Shown piece after piece: positions 50,096 through 59,972 of a stretch of DNA of 64,000 nt. The notes beneath the pieces are model-generated. The model saw only the letters and a program-made list of their open reading frames with translations. It had not been told where the DNA came from and ran no database searches. Source of the stretch: Streptomyces ambofaciens ATCC 23877 (GTDB lineage: Bacteria > Actinomycetota > Actinomycetes > Streptomycetales > Streptomycetaceae); contig NZ_CP012382.1 in NCBI RefSeq assembly GCF_001267885.1, positions 3,459,001-3,523,000 of the forward strand, in the 5' to 3' direction. How positions within the stretch are numbered: position 1 is the stretch's first letter; each line of letters opens with the position of its first letter. Both the position numbers and the translations under genes were made by a program.

Positions 50096-50321
50096 CGGGA
50101 AGGGCTCGTCTTCCTAGGTGATCAGGCCCTCGCAGTGGGATGCCAGTCCCGGCGGGGGCCGAATCATGTCTGGGGTCGTCGCCGCTGACGCTGCACCATG
50201 AACGCCGCGCCGCGCCAGCCGAGTTGGTGATATTCACTCCGGAGGGTGACCGACGGGGGCGGCGGGGGTGGGTTGGGTTCTTTCCCCGGTTCTTTGGTCT
50301 TTGGCGTCGCGCCCGACCGGG

Positions 50322-50756
50322 TCACGTCCGCCCGCGACCCGGTGTCATCTCGGCCCAGACCGTCTTGGCGGGGGCGGGTCCGCACTCGACGCCCCAACGG
50401 TCCGCGTACGCCGCCACGATGAGCAGTCCCCGTCCGTGTTCCGCGTCGCCGGCGACCGGGGCGCGGGTACGCGGGACCCGGTCGCCCCGGGCGTCCGTGA
50501 CCTCGACACGGAGGGTGCCACCGGGGGCCAGCCGCAGGGCCAGCCGGAAGTCCCGCCCCGGCACCAGACCGTGCAGCACCGCGTTCGCGGCCAGTTCGGC
50601 GACGATCTGGACCGCCTCCCCCGACGGCACGCCCCAGTCGTCGAGTTGGCGCTCGGTGAGCAAGCGCGCGAGACGGGCTCCTCTGCGCGTAGCCGACAAC
50701 CGGACCGCGAAATGGGGTGGGTTCGGGGCGGCGGGCAGGTCCATTTTCTGCATCAC
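50322..50756 (-). CDS. ATP-binding protein, anti-sigma-factor-type HATPase
   Basis: 144 residues with an SpoIIAB/RsbW-like GHKL fold: N-box ELAANAVLHG, G1 box VEVTDARGD and G2 box GRGLLIVAAYADRWG. Many such single-domain kinases in Streptomyces lie next to XRE/DUF397 pairs, as here, where it is divergent from them. It may phosphorylate an anti-anti-sigma factor or act as a binding partner. Confidence 0.88.
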   Translation of the reverse strand: MMQKMDLPAAPNPPHFAVRLSATRRGARLARLLTERQLDDWGVPSGEAVQIVAELAANAVLHGLVPGRDFRLALRLAPGGTLRVEVTDARGDRVPRTRAPVAGDAEHGRGLLIVAAYADRWGVECGPAPAKTVWAEMTPGRGRT

Positions 50757-50869
50757 GTCACCCAGCGTGGCCGTCCGTCCCTACCCTGAACAGCAACGAC
50801 CCCGGTACCGAGCGTGACTGTCCGGGTGCCCGCCGTGGTCGTACGGGTCGTACGTCGGGAGGCGAAGAG

Positions 50870-51682
50870 GTGGAGGACGAGGAGGCCGCGGCCGTGCTCA
50901 GGGCGGTCGGGCGGCAGATCAAGGTATGGCGCGAGGCCGCAGACATGCGGCAGGCCGAGCTGGGCGCCGCCATCGGGTACAGCGAGGAGATGGTCTCGTC
51001 GGTCGAGCGTGCACGAAGGATTCCCAAGGCGGATTTCCTCGACAAGGCGGACGAGGTCTTGCGGGCGGGCGGAAAGCTCGCGGCCATGAAGGAGGACGTG
51101 GAGAAGGCCCGCTACCCGAAACTGGTTCGGGACCTGGCGAAGCTGGAGGCCGAGTCCGTCGAGATGGGCGCCTACGCCAGCCACCACATCCACGGACTGC
51201 TCCAGACGCCGGAGTACGCGGAGGCTCTGTACGCCATGCGTCGACCCGCGTACACGGATGACGAGATCGAGCGTCACGTCGCCGGGCGCATGGCACGGAA
51301 GGTCGTCTTCGAGCCCCAGCCCCGGCGGACGATCACCTTCGTGCTGGAAGAGGTGACACTGCGACGGCCCTACGGGGGCAGAATGGTGCTGCGTCGCCAG
51401 CTCGAACACCTGCTTGAAATCGGCGCGTTGCGCCACGTGGAGCTGCAAGTGATGCCCACGGAGCGGGAGGAGCACGCGGGTGTGATGGGTTCGTTCCGTC
51501 TGCTGAAACTTCAGGACGGCAAGACACTCGGGCATTCGGAAGGACAGTTGTACAGCCGAGTGATCCACGATCCTCGGGAGGTCCAGATCCTCGAAATGCG
51601 CTATGGCATGATCCGGGCGCAGGCTCTCACCCCCCGGGAGTCGCTGGCCTTCGTCGAGAAAGTGCTGGGAGAAGAGTCATGA
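50870..51682 (+). CDS. XRE-family regulator with DUF5753
   Basis: 270 residues. The HTH (about 12-65) reads VGRQIKVWREAADMRQAELGAAIGYSEEMVSSVERARRIP, and the DUF5753 domain (about 95-265) includes HIHGLLQTPEYAEALYAM and VELQVMPTEREEHAGVMGSFRLL. The GTG at 50870 follows GGAGG. The stop overlaps the start of a DUF397 gene (ATGA). With the divergent HATPase this is a complete whiJ-type locus, and it is the second one in the window. Confidence 0.9.
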   Translation: MEDEEAAAVLRAVGRQIKVWREAADMRQAELGAAIGYSEEMVSSVERARRIPKADFLDKADEVLRAGGKLAAMKEDVEKARYPKLVRDLAKLEAESVEMGAYASHHIHGLLQTPEYAEALYAMRRPAYTDDEIERHVAGRMARKVVFEPQPRRTITFVLEEVTLRRPYGGRMVLRRQLEHLLEIGALRHVELQVMPTEREEHAGVMGSFRLLKLQDGKTLGHSEGQLYSRVIHDPREVQILEMRYGMIRAQALTPRESLAFVEKVLGEES

Positions 51683-51876
51683 CCTCACTGGAGTGGTACA
51701 AGAGCAGCTACAGCGGCAATGACGGACCCGACTGCGTCGAGGTCGCCATACCCCCCGCCGACCCCACCGTCCACGTTCGCGACTCCAAGGACACGACCCG
51801 GCCCCACCTCTCCTTCACCGACGCCTCCTGGACCGCCTTCCTCCACACCGTCGCGACGGCCGACCGACCGGCGTAG
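51679..51876 (+). CDS. DUF397 protein
   Basis: 65 residues: LEWYKSSYSGNDGPDCVEVA, VHVRDSKDTTRPHLSFTDASWTAFL. It is translationally coupled to the XRE gene by a four-base overlap, so the two products are likely to act together. Confidence 0.9.
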   Translation: MTSLEWYKSSYSGNDGPDCVEVAIPPADPTVHVRDSKDTTRPHLSFTDASWTAFLHTVATADRPA

Positions 51877-51925
51877 TTCATGATCCGTTAGCGGGGCGCC
51901 CGTCCGGACGCAGAACGATCCGGCC

Positions 51926-53011
51926 ATGACGACCAAGACACGTGTCACCCTGGCCTGCGCCCTGTCGGCCGCCGCGCTGCTCACCGGAGTCGCGGCCCCG
52001 GCCGCGACGGCCGCCCCCGCCGGTCACCACCACGGGCACCCCGGTCACTCCGCCCGCGCGATACCGTTCACCGCCGCCGAGGTGACCGCGCAGGACGACG
52101 GCACCTACGAGGTCACCTGGAAGGCCCCCGGCGTTCGCACGGTCGCCGTCCGCGCGAACGGCCGTACCGTCGCCACCGGCGGCTCGACCGGCAAGGTCAC
52201 CGTGTCCGGGCTGCCCGCCGCCGACCGCCAGTGGTTCGACCTGGTCCCCGACCGGGGTGAGCGCCTGCGCCTCGCCGACCGGCTGATCGCGCTGGACGGC
52301 ACGGTCAACTTCCGCGACGCGGGCGGCTACCGCACCGAGGACGGGCAGTGGGTGCGGATGGGCGCGGTCTACCGCACCGACTCCCTGGACCGCCTCACCG
52401 ACGCCGACCTGGCGAAGCTGAAGCGGCTCGGCATCTCCGTCGACTACGACCTGCGCACCGCCTCCGAGCGCGCGTCGGCGCCCGACCGCGTCCCGGCCGG
52501 CGCGCGCTACGTCGTGGCGGACGTCCTCGGCGCCGACTCCCCCGTCTTCGCCCTGCCGACCACGGCGGCGGAGGCCGGGCAGATGATGATCGACGGCGAG
52601 AAGACGATGGTCAGCGGCGAGAACGCCAAGGCCGCATACTCCACCGTGTTCTCCGGCCTGGTGCGCGACGCCGACGGCGTCCTCTACCACTGCACCGCGG
52701 GCAAGGACCGCACCGGCTGGGCGAGCGCGGCCCTGCTCACCGCGCTCGGTGTGCCGCGCGAGACGGTCATGGCGGACTACCTCGCCTCCAACGAGTACCG
52801 CGCCGCGGCCAACGCCGCCGCCCTGGCCGCGATGCCCGCCGCACAGGCAGCGGTCTACAAGCCGATGCTCGACGTGCGTGCCGAGTACCTCAACTCCGGG
52901 TTCGCCGAGGTAGAGGACGCGTACGGGTCCTTCGCCCGGTACGAGAGGAAGGCGCTGGGACTGGACGCCCGCGAGGTGCGGCGGCTGAAGGCCGACCTCC
53001 TGGTTGGCTGA
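51926..53011 (+). CDS. Secreted tyrosine/dual-specificity phosphatase
   Basis: 361 residues. An N-terminal signal peptide (VTLACALSAAALLTGVAAPAATAAPA) and a His-rich stretch are followed by a fibronectin-like part and the Y_phosphatase3 domain from about residue 120. This includes VNFRDAGGYRTEDGQWVRMGAVYRTDSL and the catalytic P-loop HCTAGKDRTG (C256, R262), preceded by YDLRT carrying the general-acid region. It probably acts outside the cell on phosphotyrosine or phosphoinositide substrates. Confidence 0.9.
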   Translation: MTTKTRVTLACALSAAALLTGVAAPAATAAPAGHHHGHPGHSARAIPFTAAEVTAQDDGTYEVTWKAPGVRTVAVRANGRTVATGGSTGKVTVSGLPAADRQWFDLVPDRGERLRLADRLIALDGTVNFRDAGGYRTEDGQWVRMGAVYRTDSLDRLTDADLAKLKRLGISVDYDLRTASERASAPDRVPAGARYVVADVLGADSPVFALPTTAAEAGQMMIDGEKTMVSGENAKAAYSTVFSGLVRDADGVLYHCTAGKDRTGWASAALLTALGVPRETVMADYLASNEYRAAANAAALAAMPAAQAAVYKPMLDVRAEYLNSGFAEVEDAYGSFARYERKALGLDAREVRRLKADLLVG

Positions 53012-53040
53012 CCGAGATCGACATGGGGAAGGGTGTGTCC

Positions 53041-53556
53041 ATGACCACCAGCAGACACACTCTCTCCCTGGCCGCCACCGTCCTCACCGGCGTCCTGGCC
53101 CTCTACATCGCGCTCGTCGCCTTCGGGAACATCACCGACTTCGGGACCAACCAGCAGTTCGTGCGCCACGTGTTCGCGATGGACACGACCTTCAAGGACG
53201 ACGACCTGATGTGGCGGGCGATCACGAACAAGGGCGTCCAGGACGCCGCGTACGTCGCGATCATCGTGTGGGAGACGGTGTCCGCGCTCGTGCTGCTCTG
53301 GGCGACCTGGCTGTGGATACGCCGCGACCACACCGCCGCGCGGCGCATGACCACGTACGGCACGCTCATGCTGATGCTGCTCTTCGGCGCCGGGTTCATC
53401 GCGATCGGCGGGGAGTGGTTCTCGATGTGGCAGTCGGCGGACTGGAACGGGCTGGACGCGGCGACGCGGGTGTTCCTGCTGAGCGGGGTCGTGCTGATCG
53501 TCGCGCACCTGCCGTTCCCGCAGGGCGAGGCGGAGGAGGCTAGGCGACCACGGTGA
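53041..53556 (+). CDS. DUF2165 small integral membrane protein
   Basis: 171 residues with four transmembrane segments and the family's early loop FGNITDFGTNQQFVRHVFAMDTTF. The ATG at 53041 follows GGGGAAGG. Function unknown. Its last 17 bases overlap the convergent gene on the other strand. Confidence 0.85.
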   Translation: MTTSRHTLSLAATVLTGVLALYIALVAFGNITDFGTNQQFVRHVFAMDTTFKDDDLMWRAITNKGVQDAAYVAIIVWETVSALVLLWATWLWIRRDHTAARRMTTYGTLMLMLLFGAGFIAIGGEWFSMWQSADWNGLDAATRVFLLSGVVLIVAHLPFPQGEAEEARRPR

Positions 53557-54103
53557 CCGTCGTACCGGAGGTCCCGAACTCCCAGAGCGCGTCGCCGTCC
53601 GCCTTGGGCAGGCGTATGCCGCCCGTCTTGGTGCCGGCGGCCGACGGAGGGGGCGAGGAGCCGTCCACGGCGTTGGAGAAGGCGATCCAGACGCCGTCCT
53701 CCTGCACGAAGTACATGATCTGCTCGATCCTGACGCCGTCGGAGCCGGTCGTGGGCTCCTCGCGGCGGGTCCCGACGCTGTACTCGCCGGGGTCCGGATC
53801 GACCGTGCCGGGCCACACGGTGAAGGAGCGGCGGGTGGCGTCGCTGGCGTCCACCAGCCACACCCGGTCCTGGCCGACCGAGTAGACGATGCGCCGCCCG
53901 GTGCCGGAACCGTCCGGCACCCGGGCCGGTGCCGTCTCCTTCGGCGTCGGCTGCGCCGAGACCGAGGGGCGGGGCTTCGTGGCGGCGGCGGTGGGGTGGG
54001 GGCCCTGGTCCGCCTGCACGGCCAGGACGCTCACCGCCGCGATCGCCCCCACGGTCAGACCGGAGACCCAGGCCCATGAGGGAAGTCGGGCTGGCACGGG
54101 CAC
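53540..54103 (-). CDS. Membrane-anchored hypothetical protein
   Basis: 187 residues, GTG start behind GAGGAG. One N-terminal helix (SWAWVSGLTVGAIAAVSVLAV) anchors an extracellular part with a Pro/Thr-rich linker and a beta-rich domain from about residue 65 (RRIVYSVGQDRVWLVDASDATRRSF). No family recognised. Its 3' end overlaps that of the DUF2165 gene, so antisense interference between their transcripts is possible. Confidence 0.7.
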   Translation of the reverse strand: MPVPARLPSWAWVSGLTVGAIAAVSVLAVQADQGPHPTAAATKPRPSVSAQPTPKETAPARVPDGSGTGRRIVYSVGQDRVWLVDASDATRRSFTVWPGTVDPDPGEYSVGTRREEPTTGSDGVRIEQIMYFVQEDGVWIAFSNAVDGSSPPPSAAGTKTGGIRLPKADGDALWEFGTSGTTVTVVA

Positions 54104-54193
54104 GCATCTCCTCAGCTACGAGAACCCCGACACACCGGGGGCCCGATCATCGTACTGCGGGCGGCCCGTGCCCCGGCCCGGGAGTCGCTCCGG

Positions 54194-56788
54194 TCAGTCC
54201 AGCACCGGCAGCAGCTCCGGCAGGTGCCCGTCGGACGCCGTCGCCGCCCGCTGCCGCTCCTGCGGTACCGGCCCGTACAGCGTGGTGCGGGGCCTCGCCG
54301 GGCGGCCCGCCGTCTCCGCGACGGCGATCAGGTCCTTCACCGACTTGTACGAGCCGTACGACGAGCCGGCCATGCGGGAGATCGTCTCCTCCATGAGCGT
54401 GCCGCCCAGGTCGTTGGCGCCGGAGCGGAGCATCTCCGCCGCACCCTCGGTGCCCAGTTTCACCCAGCTCGTCTGGATGTTGGGGATGTGCGGGTGCAGG
54501 AGGAGGCGGGCCATCGCCGTCACCGCGCGGTTGTCCCGCATCGAGGGGCCGGGCCGCGCGATGCCCGCCAGGTACACCGGCGCGTTGGTGTGGATGAACG
54601 GCAGCGTCACGAACTCCGTGAAGCCGCCCGTGCGCTGCTGGATGCCGGCGAGGGTGCGCAGGTGGCCCAGCCAGTGGCGGGGCTGGTCGACGTGGCCGTA
54701 CATCATCGTGGAGCTGGAGCGGATGCCCAGCTCGTGGGCCGTCTCGACGACCTCGATCCAGGTCGCCGTCGGCAGCTTGCCCTTGGTGAGGATCCAGCGG
54801 ACCTCGTCGTCGAGGATCTCCGCCGCCGTGCCGGGGATCGAGTCGAGCCCCGCCTCCTTGGCCGCGCTCAGCCACTCGCGGATCGACAGGCCGGTGCGGG
54901 TCGCGCCGTTGACGACCTCCATGGGCGAGAAGGCGTGCACGTGCATGCCGGGGACGCGCTCCTTGACCGCCTTCGCGATGTCGAAGTACGCCGTACCGGG
55001 CAGGTCAGGGTGGATGCCGCCCTGCATGCAGACCTCGACGGCGCCCACGTCCCAGGCCTGCTGGGCGCGGTCGGCGACCTGCTCCAGGGAGAGCGTGTAC
55101 GCGTCGGCGTCCGTGCGGCGCTGGGCGAAGGCGCAGAAGCGGCAGCCGGTGTAGCAGACGTTGGTGAAGTTGATGTTGCGGGTGACGATGTACGTCACGT
55201 CGTCGCCGTTGACGGACTTCCGGACGTCGTCGGCGACCCGGCACAGGGCGTCCAGCGCCGGGCCGTCGGCGTGCAGCAGGGCGAGGGCCTCGTCGTCGGT
55301 CAGCCTCGTGGGGTCGTCGGCCGCCGTGGCCAGCGCCTGGCGCACGTCGGTGTCGATGCGCTCGGGTGCCATGCCGGGGGCGGCGGCCTCGCGCAGGGCA
55401 CCCCAGTCGCCGTACACCTCGTCGAAGTCGTCGCGGCGGTCCGAGGTGCGGCCCTCGGTGTCGATCGTGGTGTGCAGGTCGGTGCGGCCGGAGGCGGTGA
55501 ACACCTCGTCCGGCTCCTGCCACGGGTGCCCCTCGACCGTCGCGTCCTCGCGGGCCAGGCCGGTGGCGGGGTCGGCGAGGGCCGCCACGTGCGGGCGCAG
55601 CCGCGGGTCCAGCCAGGGCTCGCCGCGCCGGACGAACTCCGGGTACACGCAGAGGCGTTCGCGCAGCTCGAAGCCGGCCGTGCGGGACTTCTCGGCGAGT
55701 TCGTCGATCTGCGGCCAGGGACGCTCGGGGTTGACGTGGTCGATGGTGAGCGGGGAGACCCCGCCCCAGTCGTCGATGCCCGCGCCGATCAGCCGCTCGT
55801 ACTCCGCGTCGACCAGGTTCGGGGGCGCCTGGAGGCAGGCCGACGGGCCCATGATGTGCCGGGCGACGGCCACCGTGGCGACCAGTTCGTCCAGCTCGGC
55901 GTCGGGCATGCCGCGCATCGCGGTGTCCGGCTTGGCGCGGAAGTTCTGGATGATGAGCTCCTGGACGCCGTGGTAGGCGCGGGAGACCTTGCGCAGCGCG
56001 AAGAGCGACTCGGCGCGCTCCTCGTAGGTCTCGCCGATGCCGATCAGGACGCCGGAGGTGAAGGGGACCGAGGAGCGGCCGGCGTCCTCCAGGACGCGCA
56101 GGCGCACCGCGGGCTCCTTGTCCGGGGAGCCGTGGTGGGGACCGCCGGGCTCGGACCACAGGCGGGTCGCGGTGGTCTCCAGCATCATGCCCATCGACGG
56201 GGCGACCGGCTTGAGGCGCTGGAAGTCCGTCCAGGTCAGGACGCCGGGGTTGAGGTGCGGCAGGAGGCCCGTCTCCTCCAGGATGCGGATCGAGACGGCG
56301 CGGACGTAGGCGATCGTGTCGTCGTAGCCGTGCGCGTCGAGCCACTCGCGCGCCTCGGGCCAGCGGTCCTCGGGCTTGTCGCCGAGGGTGATCAGCGCTT
56401 CCTTGCAGCCGAGGGCGGCGCCGCGCCGGGCGATGTCGAGCACCTCGTCGGGGGACATGAACATCCCGTGCCCCGCGCGGCGCAGCTTGCCGGGGACGGT
56501 GACGAAGGTGCAGTAGTGGCACTTGTCCCGGCACAGCCGGGTCAGGGGGATGAAGACGCTCTTCGAGTACGTGATGACGCCCGGGCGGCCCGCGGCCTCC
56601 AGGCCCGCGTCCCGGACGCGGGCGGCGGACGCGGTGAGGTCGGCGAGGTGCTCGCCGCGGGCCTGGAGCAGCACCGCGGCCTCGGACACGTCGAGGGCGA
56701 CACCGTCCCGCGCGCGTTTGAGGGCGCGGCGCAGGGCGTTCTCGGTGGGGCCTGCCGGGCCGGTTCCGGGGGTCGCGGAAGTCGTCAT
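54194..56788 (-). CDS. fbiC: FO synthase (bifunctional CofG/CofH), F420 biosynthesis
   Basis: 864 residues with two radical SAM domains, as in actinobacterial FbiC. The CofG half has the cluster motif C86-x3-C90-x2-C93 ([11 protein letters not shown]). The CofH half has [10 protein letters not shown] (C545, C549, C552). The enzyme joins tyrosine and 5-amino-6-ribitylamino-uracil to make 7,8-didemethyl-8-hydroxy-5-deazariboflavin, the chromophore of F420. A deazaflavin-dependent oxidoreductase gene lies 2.6 kb away. Length and motif spacing are normal. Confidence 0.95.
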   Translation of the reverse strand: MTTSATPGTGPAGPTENALRRALKRARDGVALDVSEAAVLLQARGEHLADLTASAARVRDAGLEAAGRPGVITYSKSVFIPLTRLCRDKCHYCTFVTVPGKLRRAGHGMFMSPDEVLDIARRGAALGCKEALITLGDKPEDRWPEAREWLDAHGYDDTIAYVRAVSIRILEETGLLPHLNPGVLTWTDFQRLKPVAPSMGMMLETTATRLWSEPGGPHHGSPDKEPAVRLRVLEDAGRSSVPFTSGVLIGIGETYEERAESLFALRKVSRAYHGVQELIIQNFRAKPDTAMRGMPDAELDELVATVAVARHIMGPSACLQAPPNLVDAEYERLIGAGIDDWGGVSPLTIDHVNPERPWPQIDELAEKSRTAGFELRERLCVYPEFVRRGEPWLDPRLRPHVAALADPATGLAREDATVEGHPWQEPDEVFTASGRTDLHTTIDTEGRTSDRRDDFDEVYGDWGALREAAAPGMAPERIDTDVRQALATAADDPTRLTDDEALALLHADGPALDALCRVADDVRKSVNGDDVTYIVTRNINFTNVCYTGCRFCAFAQRRTDADAYTLSLEQVADRAQQAWDVGAVEVCMQGGIHPDLPGTAYFDIAKAVKERVPGMHVHAFSPMEVVNGATRTGLSIREWLSAAKEAGLDSIPGTAAEILDDEVRWILTKGKLPTATWIEVVETAHELGIRSSSTMMYGHVDQPRHWLGHLRTLAGIQQRTGGFTEFVTLPFIHTNAPVYLAGIARPGPSMRDNRAVTAMARLLLHPHIPNIQTSWVKLGTEGAAEMLRSGANDLGGTLMEETISRMAGSSYGSYKSVKDLIAVAETAGRPARPRTTLYGPVPQERQRAATASDGHLPELLPVLD

Positions 56789-56949
56789 CCTTCGAGCATA
56801 CGAGCGGGGTGATCAGGACGCGGGGGCCCGTCCCGCCGCCCACCGGCCGCCCCGCCCCGGCGGGCACCCCCGGCCCACCCCGCGGTTTCCCGCTCTCCAT
56901 CCCCCGAACCCCTTTCCTTGCACGGGAGTTCACGGCTCAATACGAGGGT

Positions 56950-56985
56950 TGCACGCACCACCCCGCACCACCCCGCACCACCCAC
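56950..56985. repeat. Ten-base tandem repeat (CACCACCCCG)n
   Basis: Three copies of a ten-base C/A-rich unit just upstream of the PHP hydrolase gene, in its untranslated leader. Confidence 0.8.
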
Positions 56986-57089
56986 GTCAGGTCACCCACG
57001 ACACCCTGGGAGCAGCAGCATGTGCGAGGACGACCACACCGGGATCGGCAGGCGCGCGGTGTTCGTGACGGGAGCAGCGGCGGAGGACG

Positions 57090-58496
57090 GTGCGCGGCAC
57101 CCTGCCCACCGGCTCCCCCGACTTCGTGTACGTCCCCGTCGACGTCCCGGCCGGCGTCCGGGAGATCCACGTCGCCTACACCTACGACCGCCCCGCCGTC
57201 CCGGCGGGCACCGCGGGCAACGCCCTGGACATCGGCCTCTTCGACGAGCGGGGCACCGACCTGGGCGGCCGGGGCTTCCGGGGCTGGTCGGGCGGGGCGC
57301 GCACGGAGTTCTTCGTCCGGGCGGACGAGGCGACCCCCGGATACGTGCCGGGGCCGGTGCGGCCGGGCAGGTGGCACATCGCGCTCGGCCCGTACACGGT
57401 GGCGCCGCAGGGACTGTCGTACGAGATCACCGTCACGCTGACCTACGGCGAGCAGGGCGAGGCCGTGCGGCCGGTGTATCCGCCCGAGCGTGCCAAGGGG
57501 CGGGGGCGGGCCTGGTACCGGGGCGACTGCCACCTGCACTCCGTGTACTCCGACGGCCGCTACACCCTCGCCGAGATCGCGGAGCTGGCGCGGGCGGCGG
57601 GGCTGGACTTCATCAACTCCTCCGAGCACAACACGCATGCGGCGCACGCGCACTGGGCGGAGGTGGCCGGTGACGACCTGCTGGTCCTGCTGGGCGAGGA
57701 GGTGACGACCCGCAACGGGCACGTCGTCGCCGTCGGCACCGACCCCGGCACCTTCGTCGACTGGCGCTACCGGGCCCGCGACAACCGCTTCGGCCGTTTC
57801 GCGCGCCAGATCCGCCGGGCCGGCGGCCTGGTCGTGCCGGCCCACCCGCACGCCACCTGCATCGGCTGCAACTGGAAGTTCGGCTTCGGGGAGGCGGACG
57901 CGGTCGAGGTGTGGAACGGGGCCTACACGCCCGACGACGAGGTGGCGCTGGCCGACTGGGACGGCATGCTGGTCGCCTCCGTGCGAGAGGGGCGGGACGG
58001 CGCAGGGGGCGGGGGTGGCAGGGGGTGGCTGCCGGCGATGGGCAGCAGCGACTCCCACCGCGCCCCGGACGTGATCGGCCGTCCGCAGACCGTCGTCCTC
58101 GCCGACGACCTGACCCGGGAGGCGATCCAGGAGGGCATCCGGGCGGGGCGTTCGTACGTCGCCGAGTCCTCGCGGATCTCGCTGGCCTTCACCGCCTCCG
58201 GCGGCCGGGGCGAGCACGCCGGCATCGGCGAACGGCTGCGCGTGGACGACGAGACCCCGGTCACCGTCCGGCTGGAGGCGACGGGTGCCCCACGCTGCAC
58301 GGTCCGCCTCGTCACCGACCAGGGCGTGCTGTTCACCAGCGCCCCGCTGCCGGTGTCCGGCACCGGCACCGTGGAATGGCGGACGACGGCCTCCTACGCG
58401 GCGTACGTCCGCGCGGAACTGCGCCACGAGGCGGCCGCGGGCCCCCTGCCGGGGCCGCTGGCGGCCTTCACGAACCCGATCTTCCTGGGGCGATAG
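57090..58496 (+). CDS. PHP-domain metallohydrolase (CehA/McbA family), signal region frameshifted
   Basis: 468 residues from a GTG. An N-terminal beta-sandwich (about 1-140) is followed by the PHP domain with metal motifs GDCHLHSVYSDG, NSSEHNTHAAH, VPAHPHA and SSDSHR. The family includes carbaryl and phosphoester hydrolases. A Tat signal (MCEDDHTGIGRRAVFVTGAAA) starts at 57020 in the +1-shifted frame and has lost most of its hydrophobic core, so signal and enzyme are no longer joined. The product is either cytosolic from the GTG or not made. The catalytic part looks intact. Confidence 0.8.
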   Translation: MRGTLPTGSPDFVYVPVDVPAGVREIHVAYTYDRPAVPAGTAGNALDIGLFDERGTDLGGRGFRGWSGGARTEFFVRADEATPGYVPGPVRPGRWHIALGPYTVAPQGLSYEITVTLTYGEQGEAVRPVYPPERAKGRGRAWYRGDCHLHSVYSDGRYTLAEIAELARAAGLDFINSSEHNTHAAHAHWAEVAGDDLLVLLGEEVTTRNGHVVAVGTDPGTFVDWRYRARDNRFGRFARQIRRAGGLVVPAHPHATCIGCNWKFGFGEADAVEVWNGAYTPDDEVALADWDGMLVASVREGRDGAGGGGGRGWLPAMGSSDSHRAPDVIGRPQTVVLADDLTREAIQEGIRAGRSYVAESSRISLAFTASGGRGEHAGIGERLRVDDETPVTVRLEATGAPRCTVRLVTDQGVLFTSAPLPVSGTGTVEWRTTASYAAYVRAELRHEAAAGPLPGPLAAFTNPIFLGR

Positions 58497-58503
58497 TCCC
58501 GGC

Positions 58504-59316
58504 TCACGGCCCGTCCAGGTCCACGACGACCGCCGCGTGGTCGGAGGGCCAGACACCGTCCACGGGGCCGTCACCGGCCCGCCGCGCGGCGCGGACCCGG
58601 CCGAGCCCGGCGGGACCCGGCGGCCCCACGTGGACGTGGTCGATCCGGGCTCCCGGCCCGGGCGGGCCCGGGATGTACGGGTTGGTGCCGTCCCACGTGG
58701 CGGACGGCGCCGCCGGGTCGGCGTGCTCCCAGGCGTCGCGCAGGGCGGCCCCCGCGGGCGTCGCCCGGGTGAGGAGCCGGACCTCGGCGGAGTCGGGGAG
58801 CGCGTTGAAGTCGCCGGTGACGACGGGCGGAAAGAAGCCGGTCCCGACGCGGTGACGGGCGACGAACTCCGCGAGCGCGGCGGCCTGCTCGCGGCGCACC
58901 GCGGCGGCGTGGGCGCCCGAGTTCAGGTGGGTGGTGAAGAAGGGGACCGGGTGGCCGGGGGCGTCCAGCAGGGCGTGGAACGCGAGGCGGCCGTCGTCGA
59001 ACTCCTCCGGGGCGGGCAGCCGCAGCGCCGCCCACCGCGTCACCGGCCAGCGGCTGAGCACGGCGTTGCCGATGCCCACCGTGTCGTCCCCGATCCGCCG
59101 CTGCCACCGCCCGGGGGCCTCGGAGGCGGCGAAGGCGCAGTGCAGGCCGAGTTCGCCGGCCAGCCACTGAGCGAGGTTCGAGCCGTCGTCGGCGGCCCAC
59201 ACCTCCTGGAGGCCGACGACGTCCGGCCGCAGCTCCCTCAGCACGGCGAGGATCGCCTTCTGCCGGTCGGCCCAGGGCCCGAACCGCCACCACAGATTCC
59301 AGGTCACGACCCGCAC
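58504..59316 (-). CDS. Endonuclease/exonuclease/phosphatase-family protein
   Basis: 270 residues. The EEP fold shows RVVTWNLWW, the metal Glu in VVGLQEVW, FFTTHLNSG, VVTGDFNALPDS and the end WPSDHAAVVVDL, all standard for Mg-dependent phosphodiesterases related to DNase I and sphingomyelinase. No signal peptide. The GTG at 59316 puts the first strand at the N-terminus; an ATG at 59379 would add 21 unconserved residues. Confidence 0.87.
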   Translation of the reverse strand: MRVVTWNLWWRFGPWADRQKAILAVLRELRPDVVGLQEVWAADDGSNLAQWLAGELGLHCAFAASEAPGRWQRRIGDDTVGIGNAVLSRWPVTRWAALRLPAPEEFDDGRLAFHALLDAPGHPVPFFTTHLNSGAHAAAVRREQAAALAEFVARHRVGTGFFPPVVTGDFNALPDSAEVRLLTRATPAGAALRDAWEHADPAAPSATWDGTNPYIPGPPGPGARIDHVHVGPPGPAGLGRVRAARRAGDGPVDGVWPSDHAAVVVDLDGP

Positions 59317-59411
59317 GACCGCACCGCCCGTCTCTTGGCCCCGCCAGCTGCCTTCCCCTTCAGGTTTTCCGGGGAACATGGAGGCACACGAGACGGGAGC
59401 GTGAACACACG

Positions 59412-59870
59412 ATGTCGAGATCGTCCAGCACCGGGGGGCCGCCCGGCGCCCCGAAGCCGCCCCACGGGGCGAAGCCGCCCTACGCCGAGCGGAAGTACCG
59501 GGCCGTCACGGCCGTCCAGCGCCGCCTCAACACCGTCCTGCGCCGGCTGCCGACCCAGACCCTGCTGGAGACCACCGGCCGCGTCTCCGGCCTCCCCCGC
59601 CGCACGCCGGTCGGCGGGCGCCGGGTGGGCGGCTCGTTCTGGCTGGTGTCGGAGTTCGGCGAGCGGTCCCAGTACGTCCGCAACATCCGGGCCGACCCGC
59701 GGGTGCGAGTGCGCGTCCGGGGCCGCTGGTACTCCGGGACCGCCCACGTCCTGCCCGACGACGACCCGGTGGCGCGGCTGCGGCGCCTCCCCCGGCTGAA
59801 CAGCCTGGCGGTGCGGGCCATGGGGGTCGGACCGGGGCTGCTGACGGTACGGGTGGACCTGGAGGGGTGA
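59412..59870 (+). CDS. Deazaflavin (F420)-dependent nitroreductase-family protein
   Basis: 152 residues of the DDN/DUF385 split-barrel family: LETTGRVSGLPRRTPVGG, FWLVSEFGERSQYVRNIRADPRVRVRVRGRWYSGTAHVL. The Gly-rich loop and the Lys/Arg-rich strand bind F420 in known members. It is likely to use the cofactor whose chromophore is made by FbiC nearby. Confidence 0.88.
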   Translation: MSRSSSTGGPPGAPKPPHGAKPPYAERKYRAVTAVQRRLNTVLRRLPTQTLLETTGRVSGLPRRTPVGGRRVGGSFWLVSEFGERSQYVRNIRADPRVRVRVRGRWYSGTAHVLPDDDPVARLRRLPRLNSLAVRAMGVGPGLLTVRVDLEG

Positions 59871-59972
59871 GGGAGCAGGTGAGGGACCTGTGATCGGAGT
59901 CTCCCACGGCTGACGAGGTCGGCATGAACAAGGCAAACTGACGTAGTTGCTCAGGATGTCTAGGGGGACTGC

